This document shows, one piece after another, positions 22,650-34,600 of a stretch of 64,000 bases of DNA. The stretch lies in NCBI RefSeq assembly GCF_000003815.2, contig NC_049982.1, positions 27,534,648 through 27,598,647 of the forward strand, in the 5' to 3' direction. The notes beneath the pieces are model-generated. The model searched no databases. It was given only the letters and a program-made list of their open reading frames with translations, and was not told the DNA's origin. Every line of letters starts with the position of its first letter. Positions within the stretch are counted from its first letter, which is position 1. The stretch is from Branchiostoma floridae. Taxonomy: Eukaryota; Chordata; Leptocardii; Amphioxiformes; Branchiostomatidae. A program made the translations under genes and the position numbers.

Positions 22650-25600
22650 ATGGGTAGGGGAATCCAGCGCGGTCTGTTCGCCACATGCAAGTTGTTGGCT
22701 GTGATGTTGGTCTTGGTTCTGATGATTGTCGTTTTTAGAACTGCGACCTTCCAGTCCTACCAAACCTCCCCACCGGAGTGTAAGACCAGCGACCCTGACT
22801 TCATCCCTGCCGATGAGGAAAGAATTTCCCGTTTCACCTCAGCCATCCAGTTCCAGACTGTGTCCTACAAACGCGGTGTTGGAACACCACAGGAGTTACT
22901 CAAGTTCGTCCGGTTTATCCAGGAGAGTTTCCCGACGATCCACAGCTCACCGTTGGTCCGGAGGGAAGTGGTCGGGAACTACAGCCTGTTGTACCGAGTG
23001 GAAGGGTCGGACGCCTCGCTACAACCCTACCTGTTGGCGGCTCACCTAGACGTGGTTCCCATCACAGAGGAAGAAAACTGGGAAGTGCCGCCATTTTCTG
23101 GACAAGTCAAAGACGGGTGCATCTACGGGAGAGGGACGATTGACGACAAACATAACGTAATGGGGAGTCTAGAGGCTTTGGAGTTTATTCTATCGAAAGG
23201 ACACCAGCCCAAACGTACTTTGTACCTCGCCTTCGGACACGACGAGGAAACAGGCGGCCATTTTGGGGCAAAGGTTATCAGTGACGTGTTGACTCAAAGG
23301 GGAGAGAAACTGGCATTCATCCTGGACGAAGGGACTCCAGTAGGAGATAGCCTTTTACCAGGTGAGCAGCTATGTGCAATATTCCAAGTACACATGTGCT
23401 TGAAACTACGGATGGTTTTTAATCAATTTTTTTGTCTATTGAATCATGAAGTACCATTTGCGCCCCGCTCTATAAGACTTTAGTAACACAATGGCAGTTA
23501 GTTTGAAGTTAATCAGCAATGATCGTTAGTTTTATCATGGCTAGATTTTATTTGATCGTTGTTGAATTTCAAAACATGTATTTATGCATCAATGTTAAAC
23601 TTCAGTAATCATTAATCTTGTATCATTGTCAGACAATCATGTCACTGATGCCGCAATTCATGTGTATTAATCATTTCATATTTGATATCATATGCCAAGT
23701 CGATCAGAAATAAATCTGAATCTGAAATTGGTAGTAGTTATAGTTCATAGTGCAAATTGCCATCGACACGGTTTGTTTGAGAATATAGCTAATCGTGATG
23801 AGAGAGTTGTGATAACGGCCCATTTATTGTAGTTTTAGAAACACCCCTCAAGCTACTGACATAACAGTGGTAGTTCACACAAACTTTAATACCAGGGACA
23901 GGCACAACGATTGAACTATGCACACAATTAAGTAGACAGGGACAGGCACAACAGTAGTATAGTACTAGGACAAACATTAGTGATAGTGTGTACAACATTC
24001 AGCACCAAGGACAGATGCAAACATGTAATAGTAGAAGTCTTGCGGAACACTCACAAGATTTTCCGTTGCGATCTCCTATTCTTCAGGTGTGAGTAAACTT
24101 GTTGGCCTCGTCAGTGTCGCCGAGAAAGGTTTCTTGCAGTTGCGTCTTGAGGTGAATGAAGAAGGCGGCCATGCCTCCATGCCAAGATCCGAGTCAGCCA
24201 TAGGTAAGGCTTAGCAAGTAAACTTTATGGATAACATCCTCTACAGACTTAAGAAATAGCCAGATAGGGTGAAAAAAAAACAAGATGGGTAAGAAAAACG
24301 AGATAGCTAAATGTTTTAGATAGATACCGTAAACATTGTGACGACAGTTGAAGCGACGAAACATATCAAAGCTAACAGGGCATTGATTCATGTATTCAAA
24401 AAGTGCACTAGTATCGATCGGGGTAGACTTACAAGTATCACTTACCAACATGGCAACTACACTCATGACCCATATTGATGCCTCTTTTACTATTCAACTA
24501 GTTTCACTTCTATTGCAGTTACTACGGTCATGGCTACACAGCATATTTGCCCATTTTGATACTTTCTCGTCACGTTGACCAACACCAAAGAAGAAACAAA
24601 TTCTTGTTTTTTTTCCCTGAAATCAGACGAAAATCAATGAGCTCACTGATGTTATCAATTAAATTTACTGGCTGTTGCCTAAGTACAAATGTATAGTTTC
24701 GATTGATTTGATTCTTCAAACTTACTGCCGCTAAATGACCCTGGCCTATTCACCTAGACATCGAAGTCAAATCTCAGCCCAAGCGTGCATCATCTTTTAT
24801 GCCATGCTTGATTGTTTTACTTCAGGAATCCTATCCAAAGCCATCAGTAAGCTTGAGAACAACCCACACCCTAGCATGTTCGGCACGGGTCCGGAGACCA
24901 GGTGTGAAGCTAAATCGATGCGCCGCCAAATACGTGAGAGGTCAGGTACTGCGGCTGCGCACTGCAGGGTAAGAGCAAGTATTTCGCAGCGGGGATTACT
25001 ATGGCAACGACCTTTGTAGAAGCTAGCAGATGTTTTGTATTAGCCGATTCGACAATCCTGTAAATAGAAGAACCTATTTTCAACAACTTTTGTTGTTCAA
25101 AATTTATCTGGCTATTCCACAATTCAACACTATATAGATAAATATATTTTAAGGGAATATTTTAAATGAGCCATATGCCTTTGTTGATTTTATGGGATTG
25201 AAAATTGGGACACTCCATAGAGACCCCTCAGGAATTCTAAAGATAATGATATGCAGCGGGAAATTATGGCTGTGTGGGCACGCAGCACAGCAGCAACTCA
25301 GTCGTAGTGTCGCGATATTAGCTTAAGTACATCAGAAACGGGCACAAGAGGTTATAAAAACATAAGTTTGTGTCATTGTTTGGCTAGCAAAGCGTGTAAA
25401 AATGAGCAAATTAGGGCCAGTGTCTGATGACAAGATCGCCATTTCTGAAAAATGGCGGAACAGGACTGTGAAGAACAGGACGGTCGCGGGGGAAATAAGC
25501 CTATGGCCGAATCGAGACGGCCTTTGTACCAGGTACCTGAGTACAATATATTATTCCTTTAATATGATGTTGTAACCTACATATGAAATGTGCACTGCAG

Positions 25601-28600
25601 GGGAAGAGCAAGTCGTGTTTGGCGTTCGGCTCGGAATCTAGAGATGGATACCCGCCGTGCCCTTGGGAAAGGCACATAACGTTAAAAACACACGACTTTC
25701 CTCACTTCCAGGAGTAAAAAAAGATGGGTAAATGACTTCGGTCGGAGAGGTAAAAGAAAATACTATACTTAAACTTCTGTCTGTACTGTGTATGAGGCAA
25801 CGCTTTATCTACAAAATGTATCTACCGTAGTATTTGTCACGGTTGTTCCTGTTTTACGTCTTTTATTTCGCTAGACCACCTTGGCTAGACGTTACTCTCC
25901 AAGCAGAGGTTAGGCTCCGGCTGTTCTTTTTAAACGTTTTTTTAGTCGTTTTTCTCGGGCTTTCTATTTTGTATTGTAAAACCACAGCAGGAGCCTAACC
26001 TCTGCTTGGAGAGTAGCTAGACGTGGCTCTTAGTACTGAGTAACACATGGTTGACGTCTTTGAGTCAGTAGTCTCTGTTGGCATTGAACTCTTGGTGCCT
26101 TATCTACCTATACTGTAGGCTTCGGTTCAAGAAGTACAAACACTCTTAACAACGAGAAAATATCCAGAGAGTTTTGCAGAGCTCGACCCCTCAACCAAGA
26201 GATCACGGATGCACACCTTACAAACCTACTCGAAAAAGTTTTTCCTAGATGAAAGTAAGTACTCAACCCATAACATAAAAATTCCAATAATTTGTTATGG
26301 GATCTTGTCGAATGGCATGTAAGTGTATGACTTTTGTGGCTGGATGTTAAAACATAATTAACCTCAGGTAGAATGCATTGTTCTTGTTGTTCTTGCTTAA
26401 GGTCTATTATCATAAAGGCAGGTGATGTTGACCGATCAGAGGGCCCCACGTCATGTTCGTTATGATGCGTTATTCACCAGTCATTAGCAAAATAGCCTAA
26501 TTAATGACCACTTGACAATAACATTATGCAGAGCAGTAGAGCCTTTTTGCCAACATTTGTACTAGTAGCACATTTCTTCAATGAAGAGAATTATGTACGT
26601 CTTCACATAACCTATTATTCTGCGTAAAGTACGTATTTGAAGACTATTCTTTATTGCATGTTCATGCCCGTAGGCTAATGCACAATGGACCACATGTGGT
26701 CTAATCATCGACTAACGGATGATTATTTATTTCTCTTTGAGAAGGGTTGACAGTCTTGGTTTACAATTCTGCAGTTCTTGATTTGAAATTTGCCAATAAT
26801 TTCTTTCAAAGTTAAAGTCAAAGTTTTTTTTTTGTTTGATCCGGATTTGCTATGGATTGTAGAAGTGAACAAGCCATGTATCATTTGACAGATCTTCTTG
26901 ATGTGCCAAATTGGTTTTTTTAATCAAATGCAAACCGCACCAACACAAGCGAACTTGGACCGGAAGGAAAAATTAATATAATTCATGCCACCCCCATTGT
27001 GTAAAAGTGCAATCGTCTACCTACATCCTGGGTATGCACAAAATGGCACTGTATATACATATTAGTCACATATTGCATCTGACATTTTAGGTGTCTTGTA
27101 TTAAAGATGCATGTACTAGTACAAACTGTACATTGTTAGTAGTGGATAAAATTACATTGTGTAGACATTGCTTTTAAAACAAACCTGTTATTCCCATGGT
27201 CAGAGGTGTGCAGTGCATTCATGATCATGATGTCATGTAATTCTTGTATTTGCAGATTGACACTTGCCTTGAATGTCAAAGAACCTCCAAGATCAAGACC
27301 ATGTGCCCAGAGCTGAAGCCAATCTATGTAAGTTAACACATCAAAATGATTCAATGATTGGATGCCCTGAATACACTGAGTGACAGACAAGGAATTATAA
27401 CTCTTTTTGACATCCTTGGTGCAACCAACATTTAGTCGTGACCTTCCTCAGAACAATTTATTCATGTTGGATAAGGTACTTGCCCGCAGCTGACAACCAT
27501 GAAGCCTTACCACTGCGACCAGCACCAGTATATGTACAGTACAGTACATATGAAGGCTGCCAGACATTCGGCGACTGGACTTAAATCTTGAGCAAGAACA
27601 TAGTTCATGGCATGACACATATATCAATGTATCCTCTGTGAAAATTCAAGCGTCCGAAACTGCCCGGACGGTGTCTACAAGCGTCCAATGGCGTCCGAGC
27701 GCGTTTCAGACGTTCTGGACGCGTTCATTGCGGTCCGAAACGGCCGCGGACACATCGTGAGCGTCCGTGCCGTTCTGTCAGTTTTTATGGTGAACGCCCG
27801 AACGGCTGAAAGACCTTCCATTGCCGTCGGAGACGGCCACTGATGGGGCTATAAAATACTTAGTCACCCGACGCCGGCAGACGGCTGCGTCTTTTCTTAT
27901 GATCCCCACGGGAAACATGACGTTTTAACTTCTGCACATGCGCCAATTTCAGCGGGTGAATTCGAATTTCAGACCGTTGAACACTCCGGCGGTTGCAGGA
28001 CTTATGTTCAGAAGGTGACTATTTCTGTGGATTTCATGTCCGTTTGTTAAATTTTGCGCACTTTTGGACCAAGGACTTCACGTCTAGACGTAGCAGCTGA
28101 TGTTTGTACGACATTGTGCTGAGGTTGGGTTTACGGCGATGACTGTATCCGTTATTTATACTAAAAAGAATGTACAAAAATTATTTGTCGTGCGCCGACA
28201 AGGGGGAAAAATTATACTACTTACTCGAAGCAGCAAACCTTGGACAGCAGAAATCACACATGTGACAGACGTCAAAAGAAGCAGCGGTTCTTCCGTTAGC
28301 TGATTGTCGATACTTTGCAGGCGCCGGTAAGTGAATACTTCGCATTTTATTCTAATTTTTTGTACATTCATCTGTTGCAAAGTTTACCGACGACTTGTTG
28401 TTACGGGTGCCCTCCCCACATACGCGAAGAAATGATAAAATTTAGGATCTTGTTTTGATGCCACAAAATAAAAAGAATTATGAACACGTTGTAGAATACT
28501 TGTAAAAAATATCTGTTGTTTCTATTAAGAATGATAATGCTGTTAAAATGTAGATTTAGACAACAGATAATGAGATAGCACCTACCGATTTTGCCGGTGC

Positions 28601-31600
28601 CAATCAAAATCTTAGTCGGCTCTTCCAACTACTTGGGGTTAGGAACTTATGAAACGGAAGACTTTATTTCGCTACCTCGAAATAAAAAAAATGACTTATG
28701 ATCTTTGTAGAAAATTTAACGTTATTTCACATTTATATATCCAGTCTTTAGCAACTACTGGTGCAATTAAAATTTACGATAGAAAATTTCAAACGTCCTG
28801 TATTTACCCTTGATGTTATGTGGGCTCGTCCATTCTGATGTAACGTGTCGGCACGGCGGCACAAAAAGCCGCGGACACGATTGAAGGCCGGATTGAATTT
28901 CGTACATGTAGCAAAGTTGATTAAACGCCGCGGAGTACGTGTAAACAATTTACGAAGAGATTTGTTCAAGTTGTGTTTGATTTTAGCTAAACCTGACGGC
29001 CCGGTGGTGGGTGGTCTTCTACAATTCACTGCCTGGCTGAATATTTGTTTGTTTGGTATGTGGCAACGCTTGTCCCAACAGGCCATAAAATTATAGCCGT
29101 GACCGGACGGCGTCAGAAACGGCGTCCGGGCAGCCGTCTACGCACGTTCCAAATTACTAGTAAATGCACCGGCCCGTTATGAGTTTCTACCGTACTGCCT
29201 GACTAACTAAAACTGTGTCTTGAAGAAAAAATATTTTGCTAGGAGTTTGGCCCAGATATTAACCTTTAATAATATAGCGATGACAGCCTCTTGGCCTTTC
29301 ATTCCATTTTCTGTCGAATTTTACGATCTGTACCCCCCGTGGGAAGGCGTGGTGGAGGCTACCGCCCGTACCAGCGGCTTGGATTACGCCGTTTATGCCC
29401 GTCGCAGCCGGCGTCCGATCCGTCCCAGCAGCCTGGATTACGTCATTTACGTCCGTCGCAATCGGCGTCTGGTCCGTCCGCAGAGACGTCTGTTCCCAGC
29501 GGGGGGCCCGCCCGACGGAGCGCGGGAGCGTCCGGCTGCCCGCTTTCAGACGCCGTCTCGGACGTCCCGAACGTCCGACCGGACGCGTCTAAAGTGCCAA
29601 TCTAGACGCGTCCAAGCGTTTGTTATGCCGTTCGGACCGTCTTGGACGTTTCGCCGGGCGTTCAAAAGCCCGTCCCATGCCGTCCGCCGCCGTAACCGTC
29701 CAAAGCGTCCCAATAATTTAAGACGCCTTGGACGGTTGTCGCAAACGGCGTTTCGCCGTCTGAGACGCTTGAATTTTCACAGAGGATTCTTTTATAAAAG
29801 TAGTATACTGTCTTCTTGCATAAAATTTCTTTTTGTGGATCTTTCAATGCTGTTCCAAAATTTATTCAATTGATCTTTCGATGCTGTTCCAAACCACGAC
29901 TGCCTGTTTTCCAATTTTTTTTAGGTGATTTTGGGTCCTCTTCCCATTTTGTCTGGGCAGTAACCTCTAAGTGTGCAACCTCACTTTATAAGCGACCCCA
30001 TGTGACTACTTTTGGTGTTTGTTCTACTTTAATTGAGAAAACACTAATACGGTAGATGCACCACAATGATCTTAATTCCTTTACTAAGGCTTGGCATATT
30101 AATGATGCAGTTTAAACCAACCCATGATGTCTTACATTTTGTTCATATGTTACAGACTTCAGAGCCTTGGGAGCTCGTTGGAATCGACCTTATTGGGCCG
30201 TTCAAGACCTCTCCAAGAGGTCACAAGTATGCCGTTACAGCAACTTGTTTGTTCACAAAATGGGTTGAAGCCGAGCCTATAGCGGACAAGAGTGCTAAGA
30301 GTGTATTCTACGCCCTCAACAGATGGATTCATAGGTGGGGCGCACCAAGGAAAATTCTCACCGACCAAGGTTCAGAATTCAATAACCAGGTAGGCTGGAT
30401 AACGAAATTTGAAATTATAATTGGGTTAATTCTAACATCAGGGTGTACTAATATAGAGTTACTGTAATGCTTGAGCCAAATTTTCAACGGCTTTCTTGGT
30501 GTCTGATGACTTATTGTGTGCTTAGTGAACTATGTAACTCAAAAACTTTTAGATAGACAATATAAATAAAATCTTTTCTGTACAATTGTACTTTCATGAT
30601 GGGACAAGTGAGTTCTAGAAAATCGGCCAACCCCATGAATATGACATATTTTGGGTTTATTATTTTCAGCATTTAAATGAGATGATCTATGAGAAGTTCA
30701 ACATTCGCCACTTGGTTACATCCGCGTACCATCCACAGACGAATGAAAGGACAAATGGCACTATAAAACGCCATCTATCAAAGGTATCTATTTCACTGTT
30801 AACTAGAACATTACCTGCAAGATAAATGTGGACTTTAGATAAGTGTGGACTTATAGATATTGTATACTATGTTTTAGCCCGTTAAAGATGATACTTTTTG
30901 TTACTTACTAGTATTATCTTCACTTTGTAATTAACCTAACAAGGATACAGTGACTATGAAACTTGATAATTCTTGGCAATGAATAGTCCTCCTAAACTGA
31001 TCTGATGTACACAGTGCATAAATTGAACAAAAAAAATGATTTGATATGTATGTATGTAATGATGATTTCACAAAAGTGACAGTGACAAACATGAGATATA
31101 TCTTTTACCATTTGTTGCAAAACTTTAATGACATGCATGTATGTTGCAGATGGTAAATGATGCCCAAGATGACTGGGACTTGTATCTTGACAAGGCGTGT
31201 TGGGGTATCAGATCATCGTTCAACGAGTCAACTAAAACGACACCATTTGAGGTGATTTTTTAATTCAATCTTAACATGGGTGGCTTTTGTTTGTCTGATT
31301 TTTAAGGTGGCCTACAAAAACAGTAAACATTATGGGGAAACAAATGTGAAAGAAGATTTAAGACAATGCTGAACACATGTATGCGGAAAAATGCTGTTGT
31401 GTACAATTCCGAATCAAACAGGACCACTGAGTCACATATGATCTAGAAATCAAAGGTCATAAACCATTACAGGTCAAGCTTCATATGAGGTGAGAGATGT
31501 ATCATACCTGAATCTTTTTTGAACTGAATAAGCATTGAAATTTGTCTTACGTTTAATGTAGAATACGGCTTATAATAAGTATTTGTATCAGCCTGGCGCC

Positions 31601-34600
31601 ATGTGTATATGAAAGTTCTTAGCTAAGTATAGTGTGACCAGAATCTGAAAGCCTTCACAAATATATCTTAGTCTGTCTGTCAAGGTCTTGGGACTCTAGT
31701 TGTGTATACAACAATTATTAAGTAAACTTCACCTTCCAAACTAAGTTTGGAAGGTCAAGTTTACTTAATGATTGTTGTATACGTGAAAAAATGTTTATGG
31801 CAGAAAGTGGTGTATATATTATATTGTCATTGGGGTCCTGGCCTTTGTTACATTTGGGAAACCAATTTGCACAGGTGATGATGATTCGGAAACCACGTTT
31901 CCCATCAGAACTACTGGATGAATCTGATGAAGATGACCCAGTCTTCCCTGATGCTGACCCTGCTGCGGTTGCTGAGTACGTCAGGCACAAACAAGGTCAA
32001 CAAGCAGTGTTACACAAACAGGTAAATATATATATAATACAAGACGTTGTATTCTTGTCACCTAAAGTACCAGCCTGATTGCGAGTTGGATCGCCTGAAG
32101 GCTGATCTGACCCGTGACATGGCTGTGAATTTTATTCACTGTCACAAAAAAAACACATTTTGGTGCAAAATGAGATGGAGAAATGATCTCAGTGTTCTCA
32201 AACCAAAAATTGTTACAGCGGCAAATACAGCCAAATAAATTTCCTCCTGTGGGTACCCTGTGTGATATTCAAAATACAATGTACACTGAGTTGTATTTTA
32301 TCTGTCTGTTGTTGCCTAATAATATTATTCTTCCATGTAGGTGGATCACAACAACATTGTTGCCAAAGAAAAGCAGAAGAAATACTATGCCCGTAAAAAA
32401 GCAAAAGGTTTCAAAGCATTTGACTTTCATGTTGGACAGCAAGTGAGCCGGGCCAATCCCAAGAAAATGGGCGACAGAAAAGGAGATAGGTTAGGGCCAG
32501 ATTGGCTACACGGATTCACCATCACCAACATATGCGGCAACCGCGTTCAGCTGAAGAGCAACACAACAGGTGGGTTCATGATTTATGCATCATCATCATC
32601 ATCAAGTTCAAAATTTGAAGGTATTATGATGGGAAAGGTAGTAGCTAGTGCTAATGCAGAGATTGGCTTGCTCTGGCTATAGGCAATATAAGCCTTCAAG
32701 AACATTATGCAGGGCTCGAAATACTACCTGTATATGCAGGTTAGTGCTGTAAAATTAGAGCTGTGCAGGTATTTCTGGTGTCTACCTGCACCTAACCTGC
32801 ACTGTACTATACGTCCTATTACGTAAGGTGTACACAGATTGTTATTAGATGCATTGACTGTTAGAAATAACAATGATAGTACTTTTCTTGATTTTGGTTA
32901 TCAATATTGAGTATTAATCATCCTTGTCCTGTTCATCCGTCTTCCTTAACATGCACATTTGATAAGTATAATGTTATACTCTGCTTGTACAGGTAAAGTG
33001 CTAAAGTCTTAAATTTTTCAATCACTCATTGTGCAACCCATGTGCACTGGCTTCTGTTGTATTACCGTCAAGGACTGATTTTGGATATAGAATCTTTAGT
33101 CATTAAAATTTCTCTGAAATTTATGAATCCTAATATTTCTCTGAAATTTATAAATCCCAATATGTTCTATCTCTAATCTAAGGCAACTGTAGTCTTCGTT
33201 ATTTGTATCACAGCTCACATTTAACACAAGCAAGCAAAAAATGTATATGTAGTATTCTATTTTGACAAGCACTTTTTGTTTTCTGACTACAGAAGGCTAA
33301 CTATGAAGTCATGGTCCTCCTGCCAGAGGCCCTGGCTGCAATCTACAAGGAAAGGAAAGGCCTAGCCACAATTGAGGAGGCCAGGGAACATATTTGGTTA
33401 GCCGGTTTCCAGCTAGACCTAGATTAGAAGTTTGAGTAGTCTTTTGTTTGTCTTTGAGACCTAGTATTCCTGTGTTGTTGACAATGTACAACATATACAT
33501 GTATATTCAAGAGTAAGACTAAGATTGATTTGGTTGAAATGTGGTCATGAGTTTTCCCTATGTTGTTAAAGTCTCACAATGTACTAACTAAATATGCAAG
33601 ACATGATTCACTTGCGACATGACTTTGACAGTCCCACTGAGTATTCCCTATGTTTTTTAATGTACAAGATATCTATCCAAAAGACAAACTAAGTTTTACA
33701 GTGTGCCAGAGTGATACTGTTTGATTTTGTAGAGTTCATTGGATATGTAACAAGAACTGTTTTGTTCACTTTCACTTTCTTTTTCTTGCCTTCACTTTGT
33801 TTTTGGAAAGTTTAGATTGTAATTTGTAGACTTAAATTGCTTTTTTATTTCTTGTCTCCAACCAGAGAGAAACATGTCTTTCAGGACCTGCATGGTTTAA
33901 TAATTGACTATATTTCCAAAATTGGCATCTGATACACATTTTGTAAGTCTAGGATGTGTACATAGCATGTTTTGCACATGGACAGCCCACCCAGTCTTGT
34001 ATCTCAACTGAAGTATTATATGCTTTCTGTCATTTGGGAGACAATATGTAGTCTATTATTATAATTAGTGAAACAACCAGAGGGGCGAGTAGAACAGAAA
34101 GAAACAACATCCCGACTCCCGGGATTCGAACCCGCGCCGAACCCGGGCAGCCGGATCACAAATCGGACGTGCAAACCGTTCGGCCAAAAGGCTTAAGCCG
34201 TTAGGCGTCTTCGGTTTAGCAGTCCTTGAACACCACTGTTACACTACTCCCCCTTTTTTTCAAGATTCGTCCTCGAATCTCCGAGTTCGACATCCCTGTG
34301 TGGCACATACTAGCCTGTTACTCACAGGGCCGGCGTGGGAACCAATGAAACAACCAGAGGGGCGCGTAGAACAGAAAGAAACAACATCCCGACTCCCGGG
34401 ATTCGAACCCGCGCCGAACCCGGGCAGCCGGATCACAAATCGGACGTGCAAACCGTTCGGCCAAAAGGCTTAAGCCGTTAGGCGTCTTCGGTTTAGCAGT
34501 CCTTGAACACCACTGTTACATTAGTATTAGCCAGACTCAGAGTCATGATTTTATCAACTGTGTTAACTTTGTGAATCAATCGATGTAAAGTGGAAAAACT

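Larger units (their letters stand above)
34069..34520 (-). mobile_element. Terminal-repeat retrotransposon in miniature (TRIM-like) with tRNA-like LTRs
   Basis: Two direct repeats of 175 bp (34069-34243 and 34346-34520) differ at one base (34088 against 34365) and flank 102 bp. On the minus strand each repeat starts TGTAACAGTGG and ends GTTGTTTCA, the TG...CA pattern of LTRs. After the 5' LTR, one base on, is TGGTTCCCACGCCGGC, a plausible primer-binding site. Just before the 3' LTR is GAAAAAAAGGGGGAGTAG, a polypurine tract. TTAG flanks both outer ends (34065-34068, 34521-34524), a 4-bp target duplication. There is no coding capacity, so replication would need proteins from another element. 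Orientation follows from the primer site and purine tract. Confidence 0.85.

Noticed and set aside
28748-29096. Opposing open frames of 112 and 83 codons in the interior of the TIR element
   Set aside because: No recognisable transposase motif; they overlap each other on opposite strands and may be chance.
29220-29873. 217-codon open frame rich in Arg and Pro
   Set aside because: It runs across the GC-rich subterminal array of the 27631-29787 element; its composition follows the repeated CGTCCG words and no domain is visible.
34110-34475. Two functional tRNA genes
   Set aside because: The B box is perfect but the acceptor stem does not pair well and both copies lie inside LTR-like repeats, so a tRNA-derived promoter is more likely.
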